Positions 19,901 through 26,472 of a DNA stretch of 64,000 nt are shown in pieces (the first letter of the stretch is position 1; every line of letters starts with the position of its first letter). Below the pieces are notes generated by a model. It saw nothing but the letters and a program-made list of their open reading frames with translations. It ran no database searches and was not told the origin of the DNA. The stretch is from UBA10205 sp035289625. GTDB taxonomy: Archaea; Iainarchaeota; Iainarchaeia; Iainarchaeales; Iainarchaeaceae. Both the position numbers and the translations under genes were made by a program. Location of the stretch: assembly GCA_035289625.1 (NCBI GenBank), contig DATDWP010000028.1, positions 86,044-150,043 on the forward strand. The letters run 5' to 3'.

Positions 19901-19982
19901 CTTTTGCCTCAACTATTTTTTTGGCCACGTGATCTGGCCAGTGCTCTTTTAGCGAACTTTGCGGGTTTTGCTTTTCTTGCAT
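16962..19982 (-). CDS. lysS: Class I lysyl-tRNA synthetase fused to B3/4 and AlaX editing-type domains
   Basis: About 1006 residues, roughly twice a normal class I LysRS (500-550). Residues about 1-545: LysRS with VHIGNF (HIGH motif, 46-49), zinc-binding CEKC...CECGFC (about 186-214) and KMSSSKG (290-296). Residues about 550-780: a B3/4 domain (AYSSFGAKPKDYKSSIEAL, PPINTLVDLYNYIS), the fold used by PheRS beta chains to hydrolyse mischarged tRNA. Residues about 800-1006: an AlaX/AlaRS-type editing domain with zinc ligands HAASH (889-893) and CSGTH (973-977). No stop or frameshift breaks the fusion. A GTG at 20030 would add 16 Lys-rich residues, but that stretch matches a non-coding repeat next to tRNA-Gly, so ATG 19982 is preferred. 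Confidence 0.93.
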   Translation of the reverse strand: MQEKQNPQSSLKEHWPDHVAKKIVEAKGDLKEYTVAAGITPSGVVHIGNFREIMTVHLVASALKKLGKKVRFIYSWDDYDVFRKVPANFPNKEMLEKYLRQPIVDVPDPFGCHKSYAEHNEKVLEEELPSMGISPLFLYQAKKYRAREYSEGMKIALQNKDKIKSILDEWRAEDLEGPWNPVRVFCEKCNTDRTTITGYDGNYSLSYSCECGFCDTFDFRKKGIAKLQWRVDWPMRWGHEKVRFEPSGKEHSSQGGSNTTANEIVKQIYGFEAPYHIMYEFIAIKGTGGKMSSSKGNTIDLAEMKKIYEPEVIKYLFVRPVPSRSFEISFDADVITIYEGFDRLERVYFGKEESSKDSAIEQLKSIYEYSAVLVPKEFPIQPSFRHITTILQLNVMDEKKTYAYFKKDVKNKFDENRLRTRILCAKNWLQSYAPEQFLFSVQDSVSESALAIPKEHKAALAEFAQKISDSIEEQELAEAFKGAAEKNKIVLADLFKSAYLMILNKERGPRLFHIIENIGSTKIKSLAKELLTKKIEKKKVMALPGQEDLSKALDFEISKELREKYPNLRLGVLVIEGLDNSSDVSIAKMFREQERVFKEKYFGKDLSSIKGIKAWREAYSSFGAKPKDYKSSIEALAKRVLKGEQLPPINTLVDLYNYISIKYVLPVGGEDLAATKGKIRLRFAQGNEKFSKIGSDLNEPPEKGEVVYADDLGVLCRRFNWREADRTKLTEKTKKAIVVMESLNSDDSLEEAVVELASLVEKYGRAKVGKFVLGNETADNSGTPSNIFNETKPNKTKLLFRQDPYLKESNAKVRKVEGNNVFVDQTIFFAFSGGQKSDKGQINGLAVVDVVLKDDDIVHVLESKPDFKVGDEVKLAIDWDSRYKTMRLHAASHIMDYFLNKEVKTQGTSGSLVDSEKDRSTYIVAEKISPDVLKKVEEQTNKFISSKKEILRYADKTNPNVWVWGCEGIKQYCSGTHVKNTSEIGKIKLKRQGKGAGKELIETYLE

Positions 19983-20033
19983 AATCAGTCTCGCTGCGCG
20001 ATTAAATTTTTTCTTTTTCTTTTCCGTCACATT

Positions 20034-20084
20034 GCAAACCTTTCGGTTTGCGATGCCTCGCAGAACTCTTGTTCTGCAAGGAGG
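20034..20084 (-). promoter_or_regulatory. Two-hairpin leader upstream of LysRS fusion
   Basis: On the minus strand, GCAGAAC-AAGA-GTTCTGC (20060-20077, extended by CCTC/GAGG with a 3-nt bulge) is followed by GCAAACC-GAAA-GGTTTGC (20034-20051) with a GNRA-type tetraloop. They lie between the tRNA-Lys(TTT) 3' element and the LysRS start. They could be tRNA processing signals or a translational control leader; the role is inferred. Confidence 0.45.
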
Positions 20085-20122
20085 CTTTTCTTTTTCTTAC
20101 AAAGAAAAAGAAAAGGGTTGAG
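20082..20122 (-). repeat. Palindromic element 3' of tRNA-Lys(TTT), copy 1
   Basis: A 14-bp perfect hairpin (20085-20098 with 20102-20115, loop TGT in tRNA sense) that starts a few bases after the tRNA 3' end and is preceded by CTCAACCC. An essentially identical copy follows tRNA-Gly at 35189-35229, the only difference being that the 3-nt loop is inverted. Probable terminator or trailer; could be a small mobile palindrome. Confidence 0.75.
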
Positions 20123-20124
20123 AG

Positions 20125-20198
20125 CGAGCCCAGTGGGATTTGAACCCACGGCACACGGCTTAAAAGGCCGCTGCTCTACCAGGCTGAGCTATGGGCCC
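20125..20198 (-). tRNA. tRNA-Lys (TTT)
   Basis: 74 nt, intronless, no CCA. Acceptor GGGCCCA/TGGGCTC, D arm GCTC/GAGC, anticodon arm GCGGC-CTTTTAA-GCCGT with anticodon TTT, T arm GTGGG-TTCAAAT-CCCAC, discriminator G. First RNA of the lysine-decoding locus, 142 bases upstream of the LysRS ATG. Confidence 0.95.
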
Positions 20199-20334
20199 GC
20201 AAAAAGATCCAAACAGCAAGGTGTACTAGTTAGTGGCTTTTGGCCCTAAACAGCACCTACATTACCTAAGGATCTACTACCTAAGAAATAGCCCTAAAAC
20301 AGGTTTTTTAAGGTTACCTTGCAGGGCGTTTTGT

Positions 20335-20688
20335 ATGGCAGAACAACTAAGCGCCCAGGATTCTAAAAAAAGACTCGAAAACGGAACAGCCATTTTACTA
20401 GATGTTAGACATAAAGAAGAGGTAGAATTCACAAGCATCAAACCTCATATATGGATTGAACTAACGGAGCTGCCAAAACGCTTTTCTGAACTTCCAAAAA
20501 ATAAGCAAATTATCTGCATCTGCAGAACAGGAAGCCGCTCAAACACTGCAGCTGATTTTCTTGAACGCAATGGATATAAAGCGTCAAATGTTCGCGGCGG
20601 AATATTTGAATGGAGCAAAATTGACGGAGCACTCAAAAAGTATGTTTACGGATATGAAGGAGAAAAACTAAGGGTAGAAGAAATATAA
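20335..20688 (+). CDS. Single-domain rhodanese-like protein
   Basis: 117 residues from the ATG at 20335. Rhodanese fold with ILLDVRHKEEVEFTSI near the N-terminus and the active-site loop CICRTGSRS (CRxGxRS) that carries persulfide on its cysteine, then NVRGGIFEW. Likely a sulfurtransferase or thiol carrier; it might serve tRNA thiolation or Fe-S sulfur traffic. It converges on serS with four bases between the genes. Confidence 0.88.
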   Translation: MAEQLSAQDSKKRLENGTAILLDVRHKEEVEFTSIKPHIWIELTELPKRFSELPKNKQIICICRTGSRSNTAADFLERNGYKASNVRGGIFEWSKIDGALKKYVYGYEGEKLRVEEI

Positions 20689-20692
20689 CAAA

Positions 20693-21970
20693 TCATTTTT
20701 CTGAACGAATTTCCTTAGCTCCGTTCATGTATTTTTGCAAAGGAGCTGGGATTTTCAAAACCCCATTATCGCAATATGTTTCAACAATTGCGCGCAAGGC
20801 CCTTGTAGTTGCAACTGCAGTGCTATTTAGGGTGTGCACATACTCCTTGTCCACGCCTTTCAATTTGTACTTAATATTGGAACGAACTGCTTGGTAGGAG
20901 GTGCAATTTGAACACGAAACTGCCTCACGGTACTTTTCCTCTCGCGGCATCCACACCTCCAAATCATACTTTTTTGAAGCAACTGTACCAATATCACCAG
21001 TGCAAATATTTACCACGCGATAGGCAAGACCTAACTCTTTGAAAATCTCTTCGGCGTTTGCAATCAATTCTTCATGCAAATCCCAAGAATCCTCCGGCCT
21101 GCAGAAGATGAACTGCTCAACCTTATTGAACTGGTGCACCCTAAAAATCCCGCGCGTATCAATCCCGTGCTTTCCAATCTCTTTTCTAAAACACGCACTT
21201 ATCCCTGCAAACTTTAAAGGCAAACTAGAATCTGAAAAAATTTCATCACGAAACATCGCTCCGAGCGGATGCTCAGAAGTTGCAATCAAATACAAATCCT
21301 GCCCCTCTATTTTATACATAACATTCTCAAAATCGCCCAAATCCACTACACCTTCATAAGCTGCCCTATTCATCAAAAATGGAGGAGCAATTGGGGAGTA
21401 GCCCTTTTGAATTAACTTATCAAGAACATAGCGCATCAAAGAGAGTTCAAGAAGCGCAAATTGCCCTTTGAAAAAATAAAACCCCGAACCCGCGACTTTT
21501 GAAGCGCGCGTAAAATCAGCCCAACCATTTTTCTCTAAAATATCTCCGTGAGGTTCAAGTGAGGGCCTTGAGATCTTCTTTCCAACTTCTCGCACCACAA
21601 CATTTTGCGAATCATCTTTTCCAACAGGAACTGAAGGGTGCAAAATATTTGGAAGGCGCATCAAATAGTAATCTATTTTCTCTTTTATCGGCGCGCACTT
21701 TGATTCGAGCTCTTTTATTTGCCCGGGAAGCTTTTTTGCTTCTGCAATTTTTTGCTTAAAATCCTTCTTTTGCGCCATTAACTTATTTATTTCATCAGTT
21801 ATTTCATTGCGCTTTCTTCTAAGCTCTTCAGATTGCTGCAAACACACCCTATACTCCTTGTCAAGTTCTATTGCCTCGTCTACCCAGGAGAGTTTTTGCA
21901 AATCATTTCTCTTTTCAAGATCTTGCCTAATTGCCCCGGGATTTTCGCGCAGAAATTTAATATCAATCAT
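20693..21970 (-). CDS. serS: Seryl-tRNA synthetase
   Basis: Class II synthetase charging tRNA-Ser, 425 residues from ATG 21970 (MIDIKFLRENP is the usual SerRS N-terminus; an upstream TTG adds four residues). A long N-terminal coiled coil (about 30-100, rich in KRNEITDEINKLM-type heptads) contacts the tRNA long arm. Class II motif 2 lies in FRKEIGKHGIDTRGIFRVHQF and motif 3 near STAVATTRALRAIVE. This is the common bacterial/archaeal type, not the rare methanogen type. Confidence 0.96.
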   Translation of the reverse strand: MIDIKFLRENPGAIRQDLEKRNDLQKLSWVDEAIELDKEYRVCLQQSEELRRKRNEITDEINKLMAQKKDFKQKIAEAKKLPGQIKELESKCAPIKEKIDYYLMRLPNILHPSVPVGKDDSQNVVVREVGKKISRPSLEPHGDILEKNGWADFTRASKVAGSGFYFFKGQFALLELSLMRYVLDKLIQKGYSPIAPPFLMNRAAYEGVVDLGDFENVMYKIEGQDLYLIATSEHPLGAMFRDEIFSDSSLPLKFAGISACFRKEIGKHGIDTRGIFRVHQFNKVEQFIFCRPEDSWDLHEELIANAEEIFKELGLAYRVVNICTGDIGTVASKKYDLEVWMPREEKYREAVSCSNCTSYQAVRSNIKYKLKGVDKEYVHTLNSTAVATTRALRAIVETYCDNGVLKIPAPLQKYMNGAKEIRSEK

Positions 21971-22060
21971 TTTGCCCAACAACCTAAAACTGCCTAATAA
22001 GCACTTAGCAAAAAGAGCGTTGAGAAAGAATAAAAACTGCTCTTTGGGCTATTCTATTAA

Positions 22061-22597
22061 ATGGCATCTGAAATTGTCGTTCTGCGCTATGGCCACCGCC
22101 ACGTTCGCGACTATCGCGTAACAAGCCACTGCTGCCTTGTTGCAAGGGCATTTGGAGCTAGCAAAATAGAAATTATGGGAGAAAAGGATAGCTCCATTGA
22201 AACAACCGTTCAGGAGATGAATAAGAGCTGGGGGCAGGGAGCAGAAATTGAATTTGTTTCTGATTGGAAAAATAGGGTAGCGCACTACAAAAAACTTGGA
22301 TTTGGAGTTGTTCACCTTACAATGTATGGCCTGCCAGTACAGGAAGTTGAAGAGCAAATTTCAAAAAAAGAAAAACTACTTGTAATAATCGGCTCGCAAA
22401 AAGTCGAAAAGGAAGTTTACCAAAAAAGCGACTATAATGTCTCGGTTACTTTGCAACCCCACTCCGAAATAGCCGCACTTGCAGTGTTTCTTGATAGAAT
22501 CCAAAAAGGCGAAGAGCTTGCAAAAACTTTCCCAAAAGCTAAACTCCGGGTTGAACCTGTGAACAGAGGGAAGAAGATAAAAAAGAGCTCTCCCTAA
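22061..22597 (+). CDS. trm56: tRNA (cytidine-56 2'-O)-methyltransferase Trm56
   Basis: 178-residue SPOUT-class enzyme that methylates C56 in the T-loop of archaeal tRNAs, an archaea-specific modification. The N-terminal VVLRYGHRHVRDYRVTSHC and ARAFGAS are diagnostic, and the SAM-binding knot follows at LLVIIGSQKVEKEVYQKSDYN. Divergent from serS, 90 bases apart; followed by tfe. Confidence 0.93.
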   Translation: MASEIVVLRYGHRHVRDYRVTSHCCLVARAFGASKIEIMGEKDSSIETTVQEMNKSWGQGAEIEFVSDWKNRVAHYKKLGFGVVHLTMYGLPVQEVEEQISKKEKLLVIIGSQKVEKEVYQKSDYNVSVTLQPHSEIAALAVFLDRIQKGEELAKTFPKAKLRVEPVNRGKKIKKSSP

Positions 22598-22669
22598 AAA
22601 CGATAAGCGACGAAAACGTGTTTGGCAAAATTATTGCATTTAAAAAACGTTCATGAGGGAAAATCATCT

Positions 22670-23212
22670 ATGAGCCCAGCTACTTCAAAGAAAATATACG
22701 AATTCTTACTAGTGAACGACTTTCTCAAATCAGTAGCAGGCGATTATGCTGTTGAACTTGTAAAAATATGCGCCAATAAGAAAAAACCTGCAACCGATGA
22801 AGAAATCGGAAAAAAACTCCCATTGAAAGTAACTGAAATACGCACCATACTAAACCGCCTGCACTACCGCGGCATTGCATGCTACCAAAAAACCAAAAAT
22901 AACAAAACAGGATGGTACTCATATACCTGGGAAATAAAAAATTCGCGAATTGCCGAAATCCTACTAGAACAGCAAGCTGAACAAATAGAAAAGCTAGAAC
23001 ACTCAATGGAATTTGAAGGGAGCCATGAATTTTATAGTGGCGGAAAAGGCTGCCAAGAGTACCCATTTGAAATTGCAGCAGAATACAACTTCAAAGACCC
23101 AGAATCCGGAAAAGCACTTGCTTTAGTTGATAATAAAAAACGCCTAAAAGAGCTCACAAAAAAGATGGATACCCTCAAAATGGAAGTTGAAGAGCTCCGC
23201 AAAATACTTTAA
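22670..23212 (+). CDS. tfe: Transcription initiation factor E (alpha) with degenerate zinc ribbon
   Basis: 180 residues from ATG 22670, preceded by GAGGGA; a TTG at 22622 would add 16 residues. TFE assists promoter opening by archaeal RNA polymerase. The N-terminal winged helix is typical (ATDEEIGKKLPLKVTEIRTIL, then GWYSYTWEIK). The C-terminal zinc-ribbon region keeps its framework (AAEYNF...LALVDN) but three of four metal-ligand positions are lost: FYSGGKGC and NFKDPESGKAL where TFE normally has two Cys pairs. A C-terminal helix follows. The ribbon probably binds no zinc. Confidence 0.9.
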   Translation: MSPATSKKIYEFLLVNDFLKSVAGDYAVELVKICANKKKPATDEEIGKKLPLKVTEIRTILNRLHYRGIACYQKTKNNKTGWYSYTWEIKNSRIAEILLEQQAEQIEKLEHSMEFEGSHEFYSGGKGCQEYPFEIAAEYNFKDPESGKALALVDNKKRLKELTKKMDTLKMEVEELRKIL

Positions 23213-23415
23213 AAACACGAATTGTTGGACAAAAAACGTTATTTTTACAAGTGCCATTAAACAACATAAAAACCGAAAAAAAGTTTATTGAAAGACTCAA
23301 TACGCTAAAAAAGGCTTTTAATGGCCTTATTTGTAAAACAAAGTAAAAATAGACACTTAGGAAAAATAAAACCTTTAATAAAGGTTTTGGAGAATAATAA
23401 ATCAAGCCAGAAAAC

Positions 23416-23490
23416 AGCGGGATGGGGCAGCCAGGAGTGCCCGCCGGGCTCATAACCCGGAGGTCAAAGGTTCAAATCCTTTTCCCGCTA
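23416..23490 (+). tRNA. Initiator tRNA-Met (CAT)
   Basis: 75 nt, no CCA. Starts AGCGGGATGGGGC as archaeal initiators do, with A1 opposite T72, three G-C pairs in the anticodon stem (CCGGG/CCCGG), loop CTCATAA and T arm AAAGG-TTCAAAT-CCTTT. A run of T follows the 3' end and may be the terminator. Confidence 0.97.
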
Positions 23491-23988
23491 TTTTTTTCTT
23501 ATCCCCTGGTAAAATAGAACTCACTAATTAATGTTAATTTGTAATGGATAAAATAAAGCAACTCTATTTTTAGCCCCTAGCACTTGCAAGACAATTAAAC
23601 TAACTTACAAATAACTGCAACGGAGCAATAGATCGATTAGCATAGCTCAAAAATATACCCACTGCAAATAACATAGTAAAAACACTAGTAAAATAGGCTT
23701 ACTTTTTCACACACTTAATGATTTTCAAGTAAAATACACTCACAAATTAAATCAACACATATAACTTGTCAAAAATGAGAGTTTGATGAATAAAAGAGAC
23801 TCACTTTTAATCTCATTTTTGGTTAAAATCACTCAAAATTAGCTAATTATCACTCAAATACTCTTAAATTACGGCAATTGACAAATAAATACTGGTAATT
23901 ACTATCAAAATTAAGCATTACCATAGTGATAAGTGGTAAATACAGCAATAACGATAATTATTTATAGGCATAATTGGTAATTACTAGT
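23491..23988. other. AT-rich 498-bp intergenic region
   Basis: No gene found. Apart from the T-rich end of the tRNA it is strongly AT-rich with recurring short words (ACTCA/CTCAC, GGTAATTA) and an inverted pair GGTAAT...ATTACC at about 23898-23924. It could hold promoter and operator sites of the following gene or a melting region; nothing more specific is supported. Confidence 0.5.
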
Positions 23989-24420
23989 ATGTTTATTATT
24001 GATTTTATAAAAAAAATCTTCTCAGGCAATAAATCAGTAACAGTAATTGAACCACACAAAACAAGCAGCATCTACACAGTGCACGCACAAGAAACTGAAG
24101 AGATTCACAGCGTGTGGGATTACATAAAACTTAACGAAAATACCCAGGCAGCACACATTGCAGCAGTACTTGGGTTTGATGAATGGATAGCAATGGAAGA
24201 AATACTACGAAGAATAAAGGAACTTTTCGGAATGGATTATAAAAACGACCGCAGCCTCTACCCATACATCAAAACACTTGTGGATGTCGGGCTAATTGAA
24301 ACAACAAATGTTGGCGGAAAGAAGAAGTGGAGAAAGAGGGATGTGCTAATCAAGCTTAAAGCAAAGAAGCGGATTGAGGAAGAGGAAACGGAGCAGGCTG
24401 CGGCGCAGACGAAGAATTGA
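23989..24420 (+). CDS. Hypothetical protein with winged-helix-like domain
   Basis: 143 residues from ATG 23989. Short amphipathic N-terminus (MFIIDFIKKIFSG), then a predicted winged-helix region (VWDYIKLNENTQAAHIAAVL, SLYPYIKTLVDVGLIETTN, KWRKRDVLIKL) and a charged C-terminal tail. The helix pattern with a Lys/Arg-rich wing resembles small archaeal regulators. Not recognised as a named family. Confidence 0.65.
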   Translation: MFIIDFIKKIFSGNKSVTVIEPHKTSSIYTVHAQETEEIHSVWDYIKLNENTQAAHIAAVLGFDEWIAMEEILRRIKELFGMDYKNDRSLYPYIKTLVDVGLIETTNVGGKKKWRKRDVLIKLKAKKRIEEEETEQAAAQTKN

Positions 24421-24427
24421 AAACTGA

Positions 24428-25128
24428 TTACCTAAATGCAAGTATTTCAATCGGAAGACCTTTGGATTGGGAAGTTCCAAACTGGTCATGGGCCGTGAAT
24501 TCTGTTTCTGTGTGAGCTTCTTCTATTGGAATTACACGAAAAACAACATGTCTGAAACCCACATTTTTTAGAAGAGTAGTAGACTCATTCTGGTTGACGC
24601 CATATTCTACCAACCTTAGAATCCCGTGTTCGGTTAATTTTCTGGTTTTTAGAGTGCGAAGCATAGATGCTAGTTTTTTCCTTGCGAGAGCCTCGCTTTT
24701 TGCATACAGTTCTGGCTCTGGCTCTATTAGGCCAAGACGACCGTGGACAACGCCTCGATAGATTGGAGAACTATCTGGCCCTTTCTTAATTCTAAATTTT
24801 TTCGTTGCATTTCATTTAGATATTCGTCTTGTAATTTCTCAGCATAATTCCAAAAAAAGAAGCCGGCGTTTACGAAATTAAATTTACGCGGGGAGGAAAG
24901 CCATCTATCAAAGTTTGAGTGCAAGGTTGTTCCTGCGGGCACGCGGTGTTTGTTACCGGGTAATTCTACGCCGTGTAATTTTGCTTTCGGATTTTCTTTT
25001 GCAACTTTATGCAGCCAGTCAGCATGTCCAAATCCCAGATCGGTTATGGTTCTGCTCTTGCGGATAGCTCGAGAAGTGACCTCGGCATTAAGCGTTTGCG
25101 GCAACTTATGAACAGGAATCTTTGGCAT
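24428..25128 (-). pseudogene. SAM-dependent methyltransferase split by a -1 frameshift
   Basis: The N-terminal 133 residues carry a class I methyltransferase fold: motif I ITDLGFGHADWL, motif II LHGVELPG. This frame stops at 24727. The coding signal continues in the -1 frame from a run of six A (minus strand, about 24796-24801) through GPDSSPIYRGVVHGRLG to the stop at 24428, without other stops. The junction reads A_AAA_AAT, a slippery-type heptamer. So it is a single-base deletion, a sequencing error in a homopolymer, or programmed -1 frameshifting. The combined product would be about 233 residues. Real start is the ATG at 25128. Confidence 0.7.
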
Positions 25129-25159
25129 CAAAAGAAGAAGAATATTGAAATTAAATAAG

Positions 25160-25741
25160 TTACCCTTTCAGCGCCTTGTAACTCTCATTGAATTTTTTGA
25201 GTTCAGCATCCTGCGAATAAACTTCCTTAAACCAGGGGCTTGAAACGATTTTTTCAGCTTCACTTGCCGCAAGCTTTGCTTTTTCAGAAGAAACCTGTTC
25301 GCCTTTGGACATTTTTTCAGCTAAAATATTAACATCCGGAATTGGCACATCCTCATAACCTTGCTGGAAAGAGCGCAAAATCTGCTCTTTAATTGCACCC
25401 ACTACCTGCGCTTCATCCAAATCCTTTTCATCCAAATAATACACCGCCTTCCAATTACCCTTAGTGCGCCAATAATGCGCAGGATTTTTGCCAGTTTTAA
25501 AAAAATTATCAAGCGGCGCAAAGGATTTTGGAGGAATAATTACACAATTCTTGCCCGGGCGAATATAAGGAATTTCGGAAAGGATCCCCTTGCGGTGGTA
25601 ATGGTAGGTTTTGCCATTTGATTTTGTAACATTTTGAGTATAACCATAAAGAGCACGAAAAAGTTTTTGGTAAGTATAAGAAGAATGTTTTGTGGATTCT
25701 GGAATAATGAATTTATATTGAATGAAAAACCCCTTTAGCAA
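25160..25741 (-). CDS. Hypothetical protein
   Basis: 193 residues from a TTG start (no ATG near the N-terminus). The first half is beta-rich with aromatic and basic residues (KLFRALYGYTQNVTKSNG, YHYHRKGILS); the second half is helical and charged. Not recognised. Same strand as the frameshifted methyltransferase, whose start lies 31 bases downstream, so the two may be co-transcribed. Confidence 0.6.
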   Translation of the reverse strand: MLKGFFIQYKFIIPESTKHSSYTYQKLFRALYGYTQNVTKSNGKTYHYHRKGILSEIPYIRPGKNCVIIPPKSFAPLDNFFKTGKNPAHYWRTKGNWKAVYYLDEKDLDEAQVVGAIKEQILRSFQQGYEDVPIPDVNILAEKMSKGEQVSSEKAKLAASEAEKIVSSPWFKEVYSQDAELKKFNESYKALKG

Positions 25742-25825
25742 ACAGACACCCCACAGTTCCTGTAATATGATATACTATACTAATAACGATTTCTTATGTA
25801 TAATTTATAAACATAATGTAAATAT

Positions 25826-25850
25826 GCCTACGGTTTGTTTTTCCGTAGGC
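25826..25850 (-). terminator. Hairpin 3' of the PRC-barrel gene
   Basis: GCCTACGG (25826-25833) pairs with CCGTAGGC (25843-25850) across a T-rich loop, eight bases past the stop of the gene at 25858. Likely a 3' end or stability hairpin of that transcript. Confidence 0.45.
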
Positions 25851-25857
25851 TTTTATT

Positions 25858-26157
25858 TTAGAATCTTCGATGTATTGGCCTTGTGACAGGCGCTGGCTCT
25901 TCTAAATCTTCTTCTACCCTTGCGACATTTCCAACAACGAGAATATCCTTAGCTGCTCTAACCCTATTGTAAGGAACGCTTTTTTCACTAATTATTTTCT
26001 TGGCTTCCTGTTTGGTTCGAGCTTTCAGTGCCTCGGTTGTAATAGTTTCAATCCTGCCCTTCTCAAGATTTATCACAAGATCAAAAACCTTACCCCTATA
26101 TTCCCCGTCGGCGGTATAAATATCCATCCCGAAGAGTTTTGAAAGTCTTGTCGTCAT
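25858..26157 (-). CDS. PRC-barrel domain protein
   Basis: 99 residues. The PRC-barrel core is clear: LSKLFGMDIYTADGEYRGKV and DLVINLEKGRIETI, then VPYNRVRAAKDILVVG. Archaea have small PRC-barrel proteins linked to cell division and to RNA processing; recent work ties some of them to FtsZ (CdpB). Here it is monocistronic with a strong GGAGG ribosome site seven bases upstream. The specific role is not shown. Confidence 0.85.
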   Translation of the reverse strand: MTTRLSKLFGMDIYTADGEYRGKVFDLVINLEKGRIETITTEALKARTKQEAKKIISEKSVPYNRVRAAKDILVVGNVARVEEDLEEPAPVTRPIHRRF

Positions 26158-26472
26158 ACTAAATCCTCCAAATTAATTACTGAAATAATAAATTGAACCA
26201 GATATATAAATGTTCTGCTAAAAAAATCAAAAAACACATCATCACCACAATAAAGCATGAAATCTACATAACAAGTTCTTATTTTCCTAATGCCCCACTC
26301 CAACTAAACCTCAAAACCCCATCCTATACATAAAAAAATTCCGACCATTCGTGAACTGCTTTTCGGCATTTTACCTTATTAGTGGAATAGTGGGGCTATG
26401 GGGCAGAAATTTGAAATTTAGGGTCTTTGCGGCAATCAACATTATAATCTTGGAAAATTATGTAATTACATA
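26158..26472. other. 315-bp intergenic region
   Basis: Contains the PRC gene ribosome site and a TATATAAA-like box (about 26202-26209), a copy of the CTACATAACAA motif at 26264, and a widely spaced inverted pair GCCCCAC (26292-26298) / GTGGGGC (26390-26396). No gene seen. Confidence 0.45.

Noticed and set aside
16962..20030. GTG start at 20030 for the LysRS fusion
   Set aside because: The added 16 residues (Lys-rich) are encoded by a purine run that is also present in non-coding sequence after tRNA-Gly (35230-35248).
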